From NCBI GenBank assembly GCA_028023455.1, contig JAQFVV010000229.1:1610501-1674500 (forward strand): a stretch of 64,000 nt of DNA. The letters are read 5' to 3'. Source of the stretch: Epiperipatus broadwayi (taxonomy: Eukaryota > Onychophora > Udeonychophora > Euonychophora > Peripatidae). This document shows, piece after piece, positions 1 to 12,779 of the stretch (the first letter of the stretch is position 1; each line of letters opens with the position of its first letter). Position numbers and translations under genes: made by a program. The notes under the pieces are model-generated. The model ran no database searches and was not told the DNA's origin. It saw nothing but the letters and a program-made list of their open reading frames with translations.

Positions 1-1480
1 AGTACTGCACATCAAAAATTTATTTGTATGATTTAATTTCATCCATTATGTTTCTATCAGTTTTAATGAATTCACCAAAATACTTATTGTTGTTGACTTC
101 TAATTAATTATTATCAGTCTTTATTTTTCCTTTTTTTGAAAAGTTATTGAACATTATTTTAATCTTTTTAGTATTTATTTTAATTCTATTTGTTTGGTTT
201 CATCTTACAATTTTTGAAATGTTTCCTGCAGCTTTGAAAATTTGAGAAAACAATCTTATCATTTGCAAAATGTAAATGACTAAAGTGTATACCTTTTTTT
301 TTTTTGTACGTTATTTTGTTTCTCATTTTTTTATTAAATATTTTTCATAGAATATCTGTGAAAAATTTGGAAAGATGTAAATCACTCTTTCTATATATGC
401 TTTCTATGTTTACTTCTTGATGTTACTATGTAGTCTAATGACTGCGATTGCATATAGATATTCTTTGGAATTTGACAATAACCCGTATCTGTAATATAAT
501 ATTCTGAAGATTTTAATTATCTCATAAATGCTTATAAAATAAGATGCTGATTCTATTTCATAATTTATCAATGCAGTTCTTTTGATTAACTTGAGTTCAT
601 GGTTCTTTGAACATGATTTGCAGTGATCTTAGTAAAGATATATAAAACTGACGAAAAATTAATTAAGTCTGTAATTTTTCACTTAACATAATACTGATAA
701 TTCTACTGCATTCTATCAGTTAATTGTTCTATCTTTATTATTTAGACATTTGATATAAAGTGTGACCAATAATTTTTTCTATTTTTTCACCTGCTTTTTT
801 TAAAACATCTAATGGTTCCATCATTTCCTGAAAAATTTTGATTTTTTTTTTAAGTTTAATTGCTTGTTTAAACTGTTTATATCAAATAATATATAATTGT
901 ATGAAATACTTTGTTTTCTTTTTCTTTATTATTATATACTTCTTTGTAGAGTTCTTTCAAACACTTCATGGTTTCATTTCTATTTTTAATAGTAACTGTT
1001 CTTTTTATTGCTGAAATAACTTTCCATTTAATACCAAGAGATCATTTTATATCTTTTCAAATTTTTATTCTTTTCTAAAAAAAAAAATTGTAATTTCTAA
1101 GTCTTTGTCTACAATTTTCCAAACTCCAGCTATTCATTTCTTTTAAATAAAATAATTAATTTTTGAATTATTTCTTATTTCTGTTTTCGGTATATATTAG
1201 TTTGTCTTAATAAAATTTTTATTGAATTGCTGCTTTTTTGTTTGCATTATCTGTATATCAGTAGAATATCTGATATTTTCTTAATGATCTCATTTAGGCT
1301 CAGTTTATCCTTTAAAGTCTGTTAATATTTTAAAACAATTTGTAAGTTGTACTTTAAGTTTATTGGAATATTTCTGAATGTTGATGATATCAAATGTTTA
1401 TAATTTTTCATATGGTCACTTATTATGATAAATCTTTTAGCACATTAAAGTCTCAAAATGCAACACTTCATATTTTGGAT
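1..1480 (-). mobile_element. Highly decayed RTE-like LINE copy (A), minus strand
   Basis: Many short stretches align in order with the better preserved copies at 10.9-13.6 kb and 39.7-41.5 kb. Examples are the 'tttcatccattatgttt' segment near 38-55, the sequence around 220-290 matching the reverse-transcriptase FADD region, the segment near 720-840 matching the 'ttcacctgcttctttta' region, and the 'attgctgctttttt' segment near 1225. Stops and indels are everywhere and no usable frame remains. The left end is cut by the window. This looks like the oldest of the six copies. Identity is by order of matching segments, not by protein, so the exact ends are uncertain. Confidence 0.55.
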
Positions 1481-4006
1481 TCCATATCCATAGCTTCACT
1501 TACATAGATTTAAAAAAATAATTTAAATTAATATTTAAAAAAAAATTTTTTTTTAGTTTACAGTTTTTATATAGTATGCACACACACATACATATGTGTA
1601 TGTTGTATTAAGAAAGCATATAATATGGCTAATTATTATATACAATTTCAATCACAGCTTCAAATCAAATATCACAGGTATGGAAAAATGTTATTTTTTA
1701 TGATTTCTTTGCTTCCATATCTATTTATCAAAAAAAAAAAAAAAAGAATTATTTATAGTTTATTATTAATCTTCAAACTCCACATAGATACCTTCTTTCA
1801 TTTTGATCTCATATTCAAATTATGCCAAGTAAGCTCATTTTTCAGTTTTTTTTTTATGGTATTAAAATCTTTCATGATAGTGTCAAAATGTTAGTTTGTC
1901 CAGTATTCTGTATATTTATCTCTTTTTCAGAAATAAGAACTTGAATTATTTACATTCAATATATTCGATTATATTGGAAATTAGTTTTGGTATTTAGTTA
2001 TATAACATCACTCTCAACAATATTGTTTTTTTATTATTTGTAATGAATCTCATCCTTCTTATTCTTCCATTTTTTATATTTTTCAGTTGTTGTTTGTTTG
2101 TTTTTTAATCTTTTTTTTTTTGTCAAGATCACTAAATCAAATTGTTTCATTTTTCTTCCAATTAATGTAGTCCTTTACTTGAAAGTGATAATTGCAAATA
2201 GCAAAATAAAAAGCCATTATTGAATAGCTTAGATCTGTAGTCTGAAGATTTTTAGCACATTCTGTTTTCTCTTAACAAATGCTATCTTGGCAGATGTCCT
2301 TACAATCTCTTGCATATAAGGGTCATAATAAATTTTGTTTTGCTTTAAATATAAATATAAAAAAGAAAAATGAGAATTTAAACACATATACCATTATGTC
2401 TACAAGAAACATCAACTGATGTTTTGCTTAAGAACTGTTAGATATTTGAAAAAGAAGACATTGGTTTTTTTGTAGTTAAATTTAGAGCTAAATGCCATTT
2501 AACTCCGCACTCAAATTGATGTGTGTTGTATTAACAATTTCTATGTAGTACAGATTAGTAATTTGATTTGCTTGATTTTTTTTAAAGCATCAGAAAGATA
2601 TCAAAGAGTTTTTTTTTCTGTTTGTATCAAGCTCTTTTTTTGCAGACAATAATATATATTACATAATTAAAATTTAATATACTTTTTTGAATCAATATTT
2701 TTACACATTTTAAAGTAATTCTATAGCTTTAAACTGATTTAAATTAATTATTAATTTGGTTATTGAAAATATAATTACAATGCTTATTCCTTTTATTACA
2801 TACTAGGTGTATAATGAGAGAAACAAATTTTTTTTAAAAATAACACTTTCAAGATTATTGGAAGATATGTTAACAATTTTCAATATACTTGTAAAACAAC
2901 TTTTATAGCTAATAATGAAAAAGTCCTGAAGGTAATTATTAGGTAAAGTTAAAGAACAGAATGATAAGAAGGAATTATTGATATATGTGAAAAAATAAAT
3001 TATAATAAAAAAGAATAATCATCTTCAAGAGATGAGTGATCATATTATTTCCAAAGAAATTCAACATTCAAGAAATTTACCTCTGACTGATATTGGCCAA
3101 TTAGCATTAAAAAAAGCCTTCAGATGTAGAATCCCTATCTTTAATAATAAAAGTTGTTCAAGCTATGATTTTCTATGAGCTTTGAAAAATTTAATCTATG
3201 AAAATTGGACTCTGAAAAAGTATTTATTGATGCATTTAAAATTGTGATCTTGGCTAAGATAGACATTTTAGTTGAAAAAACATCTGACTAAATTGAGACT
3301 TTTATTGATTGTATTATGCGGTAATCTATTTCATTAGGTAAATGTTTAATGCTCTGAAATACTGAAAGTAAAAGATGAATGATGAGTAAATTGTTAAACA
3401 GTTACAATGACATCATTGAGTCATTTGAAAAACCACAGGAAATTCTGAAGTAATGCTCTTTATATGACTTCAAGAATGATCATCAGGTTAACACTCCCAA
3501 ATAATAATAACTTCTGTATATTTCCCAAAATATATATGCATGTACAAATAATTGATTTCAGATGCATCACTTAATTTACTTGTGTGTAATGGGATAAATA
3601 TACTATTATGTAATTGTCAAAACATTCTAGATGCTAATATATAATAAATGCTGTCTCTTTTATTTCATATATTCTTGATTTTAATTTTTTTTTTTTAGAA
3701 AATTATAATTTTTTTATGTGTAACTGATTATTGTGAAATACTTTTTATTTTGAATTCTTCTAAAAACATTTCAGCTAATACCTCATAATAATAACTACTT
3801 GCTTAATGATACCATTTTTAAATTATGTGTTCTTACTGTTGGCTTTTTGGGGGAGGCAATGTACTATACTTAGAAACCCTCCCCCCTCCCAGAACATTAC
3901 TTTATCTATTTATAACATTCATATTTTTCTATTTCTGGCATTTTTGAAAGTTAATCTAAAATTAATGCTGTTCTTAAAAACAATATTGTTTACATAAAGA
4001 AATTTT
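1481..4006. other. AT-rich non-coding DNA, nothing recognised
   Basis: Homopolymer A and T runs and short microsatellites (for example CA/TG near 1577-1600). Short frames at 1625-1894 and 3806-3997 are low-complexity and hydrophobic from T-rich composition, with no family resemblance. A C-rich patch lies near 3880-3890. Confidence 0.5.
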
Positions 4007-4261
4007 ATGATAGAAAACCTTGATGAAACAGACTTGTTGATGTCATACTTCAACAAAGTATTCTCACAGTCTTATATAGAAATAGCAAACCTGCCATTAA
4101 CTTTAATTGAACCTTCATCAAAATTTCCATCTTTAAAATGTATAAGATATGTTGAAAAGTTAGATGATGAACATATAGTTTTAAAAATTTTAATATACAA
4201 TAGAAGTAATATATCACAGTATGCTTTTATAAGGGGAAAAAGTTATACATTTACTTCATGA
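4007..4261 (+). CDS. Hypothetical 84-residue protein or terminal exon
   Basis: I do not recognise this frame. Unlike most open frames in the window it has balanced composition: acidic, basic, proline, serine and aromatic residues are mixed, with no homopolymer-driven stretches. It starts MIENLDETDLLMSYFN and ends QYAFIRGKSYTFTS before TGA. The core around residues 40-65 is soluble and mixed alpha/beta in character (SLKCIRYVEKLDDEHIVLK). No signal peptide or membrane segment is apparent. The in-frame sequence upstream stops at 3995-3997, so either the ATG at 4007 is the start or an acceptor lies just inside the frame. It could be a small single-exon gene, the last exon of a gene lying to the left, or a chance or decayed retrocopy frame. 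Confidence 0.3.
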   Translation: MIENLDETDLLMSYFNKVFSQSYIEIANLPLTLIEPSSKFPSLKCIRYVEKLDDEHIVLKILIYNRSNISQYAFIRGKSYTFTS

Positions 4262-4660
4262 CAATATTTACTCAACAGGAGATATTTCTCCCTAACCTGT
4301 TATTATTATGAGATGCTATTTTAATGATTTTTTATTTTGTAAATTATAAGAATTGTTAATAGTAAATCTATGTGTATATAATTTATATGTATATGTTTAT
4401 TTTGCAACATGCTTTGCTGTTCTTGGTTAACTTGAGGCTTGTTGTTTTGGTAGTTTCCTTATCACTGTGATATACACAGTTTTTAAACTAAGTAATTTTA
4501 AAATAACTGGGTTATATGTCAAAAGAAAGCATCATATGATTTATAGTGTTTACATTCAATCAGCGTTGGATAATAATAGTAGTTCTGACCCTAGAACTCT
4601 ATAACTGTTGTTATTAATATTTATCAAAACAATTTTTATCAAGTTTTTGACTATTGGCAG

Positions 4661-4804
4661 TCTTCAGTGGAAAGCACTTTTTTTTTCATTGAAGAAGGCA
4701 TGTTACCCCAAAATTGATACAGAATCTGAACCATTTTGTATCCATAAATTTCTCCTGCTTATGAGAAATGGCATTGATGCAAAAAGATATACCTTCTATT
4801 TCCT
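4661..4804 (+). CDS. Candidate internal exon, unknown gene
   Basis: A 144-bp segment lies between a fair acceptor (tttgactattggcag, ending at 4660) and a strong donor (TTTCCT then gtaagt at 4805). The open frame across it reads LQWKALFFSLKKACYP at the start and LLLMRNGIDAKRYTFYF near the end. It would be a symmetric phase 2-2 exon of 48 codons. I recognise no family. It follows the 4007-4261 frame by 400 bp on the same strand, so the two might belong to one gene, but the first frame ends in a stop. The pyrimidine tract at the acceptor is weak. Confidence 0.22.
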
Positions 4805-6530
4805 GTAAGTGGAGAATATTCTTTATGATTTGAGGATTTGGTACTATATTTATTATTGATTTTAGTTCTAAATTTCTTTAGATCTTTACAATGGAAACTA
4901 TAGAAGGCACACTAGTGCATTTATCAATAAATTAGAATCTGTAAGGGGAAGAGATAAAGTGATAATGGATAATAAAAACTACATTGAAACATGGTCATTG
5001 ATAAAACAACTATCAAGTTATAATAAGATAAGAGAAGGGTTATAAACAATAACATTTTTCATGATGGGTTAAAAGGGGGAAGGGAAGGCTTGATAAAAAG
5101 AACCATGCTTAATTCTAGTGTTTTCTCTGTTTGTATTATTAAAAACATGATAACTAAATTCAAATGCAATTCAGTGCAAAAAAAAAAAAAAAGTAACCCA
5201 AATGTTAAAAAAAGACTTTTGAAAATAAAATTTCTTTAGATCAACTGATTTATGAATGAATTTTGATAGTGCTTTTGATATTTAAAATTACAAAAAGACA
5301 AACGATTATTCCAAAACAAACATGCAAGTGCTTTGCTATTGCTGTAATAGTTTATTGTAATAAGTGTATGTTTTAAATAATTATCTTTATATTGTAGCAC
5401 TCCATTAAATGTTGAACTGTTGATGCTAAGTTTGAAAGTATTACAAATATAAAACAGATGATAGGGAGAGAGATGAAATATTGATATTGAGAAGATTTTG
5501 TTGAGGAAATAATATGGCAATAATGAAGTTATAATGTAAAAGTCATAAAAAGAAGGATTTTTATGCAGAAAGCTTTAGGTAATAGGAATAAATTTCAATT
5601 GATTTTGATTTAGAACAAATTGTGAAACAGTATTAAACTACATGTGCTCATTGTGGAGCTATTATATTCAATTCAGATTACAATTTAATAATTACTGACT
5701 AGATATTATCTTTAAAAAGAAAAACTGAGATAAGAAAGAAATGAATAGTTGATAAATTAAAAAGATATTTTCAGAATTTATAAGCATAAATGGTAGTATT
5801 ATGATGTAAATTCAAATAAAAGATGAGAATCAAGAATTTTTAGTTACAGTATAGTCACTGGATCATGAAAGAAGTAAGAAAACAAAAAAAAAAGTCTTGG
5901 AATAGTAATGATATGATGAATAAAATGAAGAGAAAAGGAAAAAATGAATTCTGTAGAAGGTAGAAATATATATGGAAGTTTATCATGAATTAAAATGTGA
6001 AGTATTTGCGAAGAAAGAATTAGAAGAGGAATGTAGATAGTGCAATAGAAGTAATGTAAAGATAATTTAATTTATAATAAAATAGTTTGGAAAAATAAAA
6101 GCTGAGTTGCAGAAGTGAAATGATGATTTTGATGGAAATAATGGATTATTAATAAAGAAAAATTAATGCATGAAAAAGATAGAATTTATGAGTTATTGAA
6201 ATAATAAATTTTCATTTATATTGATTGAAAAGAAATACAGATTTAGAATGAAATAGATTGTATAATGAAAAATAAAGTTATAAAACATTTGCTGAGATGA
6301 AAACTAACAAAGTAGCATTAGTGAGATTTCAGTTGAATAACTGAAAGAAGAGAGAGAAAAAAAAATCATCACTATAATGAAAAAAGATAGAAAAAAAAAA
6401 AATCAATGTTATTAAAGATAGAAATAATAGTGATTTTTAAAAAGTCAAGAAAGAGACATACTAGAGAAATCTAGTCTGGTTTACTATTTGAGACCTGGCC
6501 ATAATTAATGATGATAATAAAATAAAAAGA
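4805..6530. other. AT-rich non-coding DNA, purine-rich on plus from ~5500
   Basis: From about 5500 to 6480 the plus strand is markedly A/G-rich (many aaag, gaaa, agaag motifs) with frequent stops in all frames. It may be a very old retroelement remnant, but no motif supports that. The minus-strand frame at 5236-5520 looks like chance. Confidence 0.4.
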
Positions 6531-6534
6531 ATAT

Positions 6535-6655
6535 ATCTTTATTGCTCAGGAGTTCATAAGAAATTTGAGCACCAAATTTGTGATCACCAGAATCAATTAT
6601 GGGATCTCCTGAGCCCAAGTTGGATGCTTTACCAACTATGCCATTCGCACAGGGC
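6535..6655 (-). mobile_element. tRNA-derived SINE-like fragment, minus strand
   Basis: On the minus strand the sequence begins gccctgtgcgaatggcatag and contains a good RNA polymerase III A-box (tggcatagttgg, plus coordinates about 6632-6643). Downstream is a degenerate B-box-like segment (aattgattctgg). It looks like a tRNA-like head of a short retroposon rather than a working tRNA, because the acceptor stem does not close and no clean cloverleaf forms. Confidence 0.4.
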
Positions 6656-7985
6656 ATGATGATGATGATTCTTATAGATTGAAAATTCTATCCAAATAAT
6701 ATAAACATTTTGATAAATAATTAGAGAAATTTTAAACATTTAAAAAAACAAAAAAAAATTGTCTTCATTGAGGACATTATTTCAATTAGGGTTGATTTCA
6801 TATCTCTATTGATTAAAAAATGTATTAATGAGGACATTTTAATACATTAATTTTTTTCTTGTGTTTTGAATCAATGGAATGACCATTAAAATTCTTGTTA
6901 CTTATTTTATAACTAATACCAATTATTGATAGCTTTAGCTCAATTAATAGTAAATCTGCTTCACTCTCTTCTTGTTTTTATTGATCAATTGTGTTTCTGA
7001 AATCTGATCAATGAACCTGTACATAAAGACTATCAGAGCATTATAAAACATCCAGTAAATTAATTAAAAATCGAATGGTTTGTTTCTTAGGAGATAATGT
7101 AATGTTCAAGCAGCAAATTAAGCTTAAATATGAGTCCTTAGCTCCATTATCTTGCATTCTACCACTATCTCAAACTGCACACGAAATTTATTAAGTTCTT
7201 TTTATTATGATTTGCAGCATAACCATTTGTTTTCCAACAACCATGGTAAATTTTTATAAATGATAACAATACTAAAATATGAACTCAATATTCTTGCTAT
7301 TAAGATTATCTCTGTCAGAAGTTGTGAAGACTGACTGCTTTGTATATGTATATATTTATTATATCAGTACTTGAACCAATCCTCAATAATTAAACATCTT
7401 TAATCTCTGCTGTGAATAGCTAGCTGCTCATTTATTATTTTTGAGTGGCTTTGTAAAGAAGGTCATTCTTTGATTGCCATGTTCTCTTTTACTTATTAAT
7501 CTGTTTTTAATATCAATAATTGCATGAGATAGCAACAACATAATATAATCGCAGTAGTAATCGTGCCAATAGCAAACATTTAAGTGTGTATTAAAAGCAA
7601 TCTTAAACAACTCCCATAGATTTAGTTGAAAATTTTATGCACAAGCAGAATGCCATTCATTTTTCACCAATAATTTTTATTAACTTGATGGCATTAGTAA
7701 TAATAAATAGATGGCTTTGTGTCAGCATCCTAAATTATTCTGAGTTTATTTGGGATTTTCAAAGCTATCTAAAAAAAATTTTAGGCTTTATTCTGGATTT
7801 GAATCTTAGGATATTTAACATTATAAACTAATGAACTACCATCACATTACACTTTATATTTTTTTGCCTTGTCACCTGAACCAACATTCTGTCAAGGAAA
7901 ATTTAATCATATTTGTAAAGCTGATTATTTCTCATTTTGCGAATAATCCATTGTTAGGCAATTATCCTCACCGAGGAACCAGTTA
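6656..7985. other. AT-rich non-coding DNA, nothing recognised
   Basis: No coding frame, clear repeat or RNA is visible. The short frames at 7428-7610 (minus) and 7637-7831 (plus) lack any family signature. Confidence 0.5.
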
Positions 7986-8039
7986 TTGAAAATATATTGC
8001 TATCTAGATTTATGAATTGCCAGCCATTGAAGATTTGTG

Positions 8040-8110
8040 CAGTTTTCTATTTTTGTTTTATCCTTCACCTAAGAAAAACTGGATACCCATTCACCTACCA
8101 ATATTGGATA
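8040..8110 (-). repeat. Dispersed repeat R2, partial copy
   Basis: Contains the R2 signature 'aagaaaaactggatacccattcacc', shared in diverged form with 8210-8405, 18770-18870 and 46740-46880. Confidence 0.35.
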
Positions 8111-8209
8111 ATTAGCTATTTTGGGATGCGATGGTTAACTGGGGGGGAAGGGTATTTTTTAAGTAAATCTCTGTGAGGTAAAAGAACTGGTTAAGAAGAC
8201 ATTATTCAA

Positions 8210-8405
8210 CAATCTTTTGCTAATTGCCAGAGATTAGATATGAACTGTTGTCCACCTTGTTTTGCTCTCTAGCTAAGAATAACTAGATAGTCATTCATCG
8301 ATTCGTATCAGATGTTAGCTGGACTGATAATTGGAATTTGGAAAAAAAAATGTCAGTTTTATTCACCCGAGATTTGAACCTAGGTCATAGTCTATCATTA
8401 AATCA
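8210..8405 (-). mobile_element. R2 SINE-like repeat with tRNA-like head, minus strand
   Basis: On the minus strand a tRNA-like head has an A-box-like stretch (tagtgatttaatga) and a B-box (aggttcaaatctcgg, plus coordinates about 8364-8382). A body containing the R2 signature follows; on plus it reads 'taagaataactagatagtca'. Diverged copies of the body occur at 8.05, 18.8 and 46.8 kb, which supports a dispersed SINE family. No target duplication was confirmed. Confidence 0.45.
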
Positions 8406-9494
8406 CTAGTTCAGTTTTAAAATTGTGCTTTATATTATTATTTTTATATATATTAAAAGGACGGTAATTACATCTTTAACTTAATAAAAATTATTCTAAG
8501 TAGTTTACTCTTTTTGTATTGACTTATAATAAAAATTATTTTAAGTAGTCTACTATTTTTATGTTGACTTATTATTGTGTTGTTTAGAAGAAAATAACTT
8601 ACTTTAAGAATGTAAATAATGACTCAATCTTCCACTTGAGTTAGTCGCATGATTAATTTTGTATTTGGTTAATCTTTTAAAGTAAAAAAGATCTGTTATT
8701 CAGCAGCTGAGGTTCTTGGCTCAACTTGTTTTAATTTGGATTAATTTTTTTTCATTCAATCTGTGTGATTGTTTCAAAAAGCTTGCTCAGGTGTATTTTG
8801 ACAAGTTGTCAGGTGGTTTTCGTTACTTAAGATAGAAAGTACTATGTGAGTCATGAACACACATTGTTATAAATTAATTAAAATTCCATAAATATGAGTA
8901 AGCAAAAAAAAAAATTAGAAGCATTAGTTGTCATAGTGATAAATAATTCCTCCAGTCTGGGCACATCCTGATTTATAGGATGCTATTTAAATGATTGTTT
9001 ATAGCAATAATTTGCTGTATCAAAATGTTACGGTGAGATAATAACGCTCCCAGTTAATAAATTCATTTTTAAGTGCTTTTTTTTTGTTGTTGTTATAAGC
9101 ATACCTTAGTAACCTAGTGAATGGATCTTAGGTTAGCCTTTAGGCAAAAAACATACATGTATAAATGTTATTTTGTATTTTGTGGCAATTATATTTATAG
9201 AGGAAAAGCTATTTAAGAAGTAACCGCTTACGTAGTGAAAATTGTAAAATCAGATTTGGTGAAACTAATCAATTAAATTTTGTATTTAATATTGTGTATT
9301 TTTTTAAAAGCTGCTTAATTCAAGTTTTTTTTTTTTTAGATCATGTATCTGTACTCTTGCTTAAAGATAACAAATGCGCACAGCCCCGACATAGAAATAA
9401 ATTTCCAAGGCTGTACGCGGAGAATGGGAGAGGGGGGAGGGTAATTAAAATTAAACATTGCCCTCAAAAATTAAAGAAAAGAACAGGTAGAATA
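8406..9494. other. AT-rich non-coding DNA, nothing recognised
   Basis: Contains a local near-duplication of 'ataaaaattatt(c/t)taagtag(t/c)ctac' at about 8483 and 8530. No genes or other repeats are visible. Confidence 0.45.
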
Positions 9495-9504
9495 TATTAT
9501 ATCG

Positions 9505-9570
9505 GTTGTATAAGATGGAATGGATGACTAAAGGACTTGAAAGTTTGAATTCAAATCCTCTCTATTACAT
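9505..9570 (+). mobile_element. tRNA-like SINE head, weak
   Basis: A B-box-like segment (gaattcaaatcctct) follows an A-box-like 'tggaatggatgactaaagg'. Similar tRNA-like heads occur at 47.46 and 57.74 kb. Body and ends are not resolved. Confidence 0.3.
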
Positions 9571-10854
9571 CTAGCTTGAAAGAATATATAATATACTTGT
9601 ATTTAAATGTTATAATGATACTTATTTTATTCTTACATCTAATAGAGTTTTAAACGTTTTTCTGTTGTTTATACTACTCACTTGCAGCTTATATATGTAA
9701 CATATATGTGTGCAGTCGTGTGAAGGTAATACTTAATTGATGAATGATTACCTGAGTAGCAGTTGTTTTAATCAATCAACCATATATACTCAACTGAGGA
9801 TTTCTGTGCTTTTAGCTTTTGGGCCCACTATTAAGCCATAACTACAAGCTCATATATATGTACATGTGAAATTGCAACAGAAAACGTATCTTATTCATAT
9901 TTAACAAATATCAATTTATCCCCAGCATCTGATTTGTACTTTGATAATGCTTTTAATTATAATATACCATATGTTTGAGCAATAGTACAGTGGTTCAATG
10001 ACATCTGTCTCACTTCTTGTACTCACACATCATATGACTTGAACAACAATCCATTTGATTACTTAAAATAAATAGAATAGTGAGTGATTTATTTTATTTA
10101 AAATCAAAATTGTTTCATGGCATATTCATATACATAAATTTCATCTCCCAAATAATTTAGACACAAATGTGTGTGTGTATGTATATATGCAAAGAAAACA
10201 ATTAACAAAAGAAGACATTTATTAAAAGATCTATAATTTTGAATCTTAAAAAAAAGAAAGAAAAAAACTATCATTCACTCATATTGTTCATAAACTAAAG
10301 TCTTACAGCAGTGTCTGTTATTTATGAAACATGTTGACTGCCAATGACAAGTATTCTTGTAGATTTCATATGACAAGTATAGTCATCAATATTTATTTCA
10401 CTTTTATTGCTAATTACAACATATTTTTAGTGACATAGATGAATATAATAGATCCTGAACATGGAAAATAAAAAAAAAACCCAGTTATTCCTCATAAAAC
10501 TGAATAGTTGTTTTTAGAAATTAAAAAAAACAAACAATATAGTGCACTAGCAAACATAAAATTACTTCTTAATATGAAAAAAACAACAGAAAAATAGCTA
10601 GCCATTAGAGAACTGAATATCTGTTTGAAATATGTGTGTGTGTGATGAAATTCTGTTCTGACTAGACCATTACAGAATTGATTTCAGTATAACTTCATTA
10701 TGTATGAATAGTTAATTATATATGAATGAATGCATGATTGGTTGAAATGGAATGAAATCAGTGTGAAACTATGGCACAGTATATATATTTACAAATTAAG
10801 TATTGCCTAACAGTAAAAAGACTAAATAGTGACAAATATGGGAATGTTTTTTTG
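9571..10854. other. AT-rich non-coding DNA, nothing recognised
   Basis: Short TG microsatellites (near 10165 and 10632) and A runs. No gene seen. Confidence 0.5.
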
Positions 10855-11199
10855 GTTTTTTATCACTATCATCCATCTTCTCTGATCTCCACCCTCTCTT
10901 CTATACACTTCTTATTTTATCCATCTATCTCACATGTGATCTCTTTCTGGATGTTTTGCAATCTCTTGAAATACAGTTTAAGATTTCAATTGTCCACTTA
11001 TTTATCATCTCTTTTAGCAATATATCTAGCCCAACTCTATTCTTAATTCTTTCAATGATGTTAGTAACACCTGTTTGTTCTCTTATCCATATATTGCATT
11101 TTCAATCTCTTCTTGTTACTTCTAATATGCATTTTTTTGATTGGTCTGAAGGCTCTGTATTGCTCTTCTATTAAGTGTCCAAGTCTCAGATCCATAAGT

Positions 11200-12290
11200 A
11201 AGAACTGATAAAACCCATCATTAAAAACCATTTCAAACACCTAGGCATATTCACTTTTAATATTAAGTTATTTTACCAAAAGCACTTCAACCAAGTTTAA
11301 TTCTATGATTAATTTCTTCTATTTAGTTTCCATCTGTAGTAATAATCTGACCAAGGTATTTATAGTTGTTAATTTCTTCTAACTTATCATAATCTTTATT
11401 TTCGTTTTTTGAGAAAATCTATTGCTTTAGTCTTTTTAACATTTATCTTTAGTCTTACTTTCATCTGATAACTCCTGCAGCTCTAAAGCCTTATTTGCAA
11501 AAACAATTCCATCATCTGCAAAATATAAATGACTTAAATAATCTCCATTTACTTTCACTCCTTTAGCTTCTCATTTTAATCCACAAAATACTTCTTGCAG
11601 CACTGCTGTAAAAAAATTTGGAAATGTGGAATCACCCTGTCTTACACCCTTCTTAATGTTAATCTTCTTAGTATCATTATACAATCTAATAGTTGCTGTT
11701 GCATTTTTATAAATATTCTTCAGAATATGACAGCATTCTGGGTCTATACTTTGATGATCCAATGCTTTAATCACTGAAGAAATGTTTATAGAATTAAATG
11801 CTTTTTCATAATCTACAAATCCAAAGCATAATGGCAGCTCATATTTATTAGTCCTTTCTATAACTTCTCTCAATACTTTGGTATGATCTACTGTAATAAA
11901 ACCACTTTTAAATCCAGCTTGTTTTTTTTTTTTTTTTTGGTTGGTTGAAATCCAATGTTCTCTGCAGACGAATTGTAATTATCTTGGGAAAAATTTTGTA
12001 TAAAATTGATAAAAGATTGATAGGTCTGAAACTTCTAATATCTTATTTATCACCCTTTTTAAAAATTAATATTGCATTCTTCTAATCATCTGGTACATCT
12101 TTATTATTTAGTATATAACCTTCAAAAATTTTTCTACTTCTTCACCAGCTTCTTTTAATATATCGATTATAATTCCATCATTATCTGAGCTTTTCCCTTT
12201 TTCATAAATTTAATTGCATGTCTCATTTAAAATCCCAGGCAATTCAGAAAATATAATAAATGTAGGAGGTGATTTGTTCTTTATTATTAT
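11200..12290 (-). pseudogene. Broken reverse transcriptase of LINE copy B
   Basis: The longest open piece (11571-11873, 100 codons) has RT motif A in FGFVDYEKAFNSI, with its catalytic Asp, and the motif B region GVRQGDS. Motif C is present further left as FADDGIVFANK on minus (plus coordinates about 11500-11524), but in a separate open piece. The region between 11.9 and 12.3 kb holds N-terminal RT (fingers) sequence matching copy D. A T run at 11920-11938 and several stops and frameshifts make it non-functional. Such a protein would copy the element's RNA at the nick made by its endonuclease. Confidence 0.8.
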
Positions 12291-12779
12291 ATAATTCTTG
12301 ATAGAATTCTTCTACGTATTTCATGTCATTTCTCATTTTAGTAATAGTTTCATCTTTTTTTTTCTTATTGCAGATATAAGCTTCATACTGGTACCAAAAT
12401 GTTATTTTACACTCTTGAGACTTTTATTCTTTTATACAGCTTTCCTTGCTAGTTCACAATTATATTTTCTTATATCATTACTTTTTTTGCACTATTTTAC
12501 AAAATTCGAGATATTCTATTCTTCTTAAGTTCTTTTTTTCATAAATTTTCTCATCTCGGTAAAAATTTTATTGGTCAATTGCTGCTTTTTTTCTACCAGC
12601 TATCTTTGTTGCAGTTTTTAAAAGTGTATCAGTTATTTTCCTATTTTATTCAAATCTGAATCATGTTCAAAATGTACTAATACTTGAAAATGATTTGCAA
12701 ATTCTAATTTAAATTCATTAGAATGTTTCTGAAAATTAGGAATATCAACTGTAAATATTGTTTTTCATAATAATTTTTG

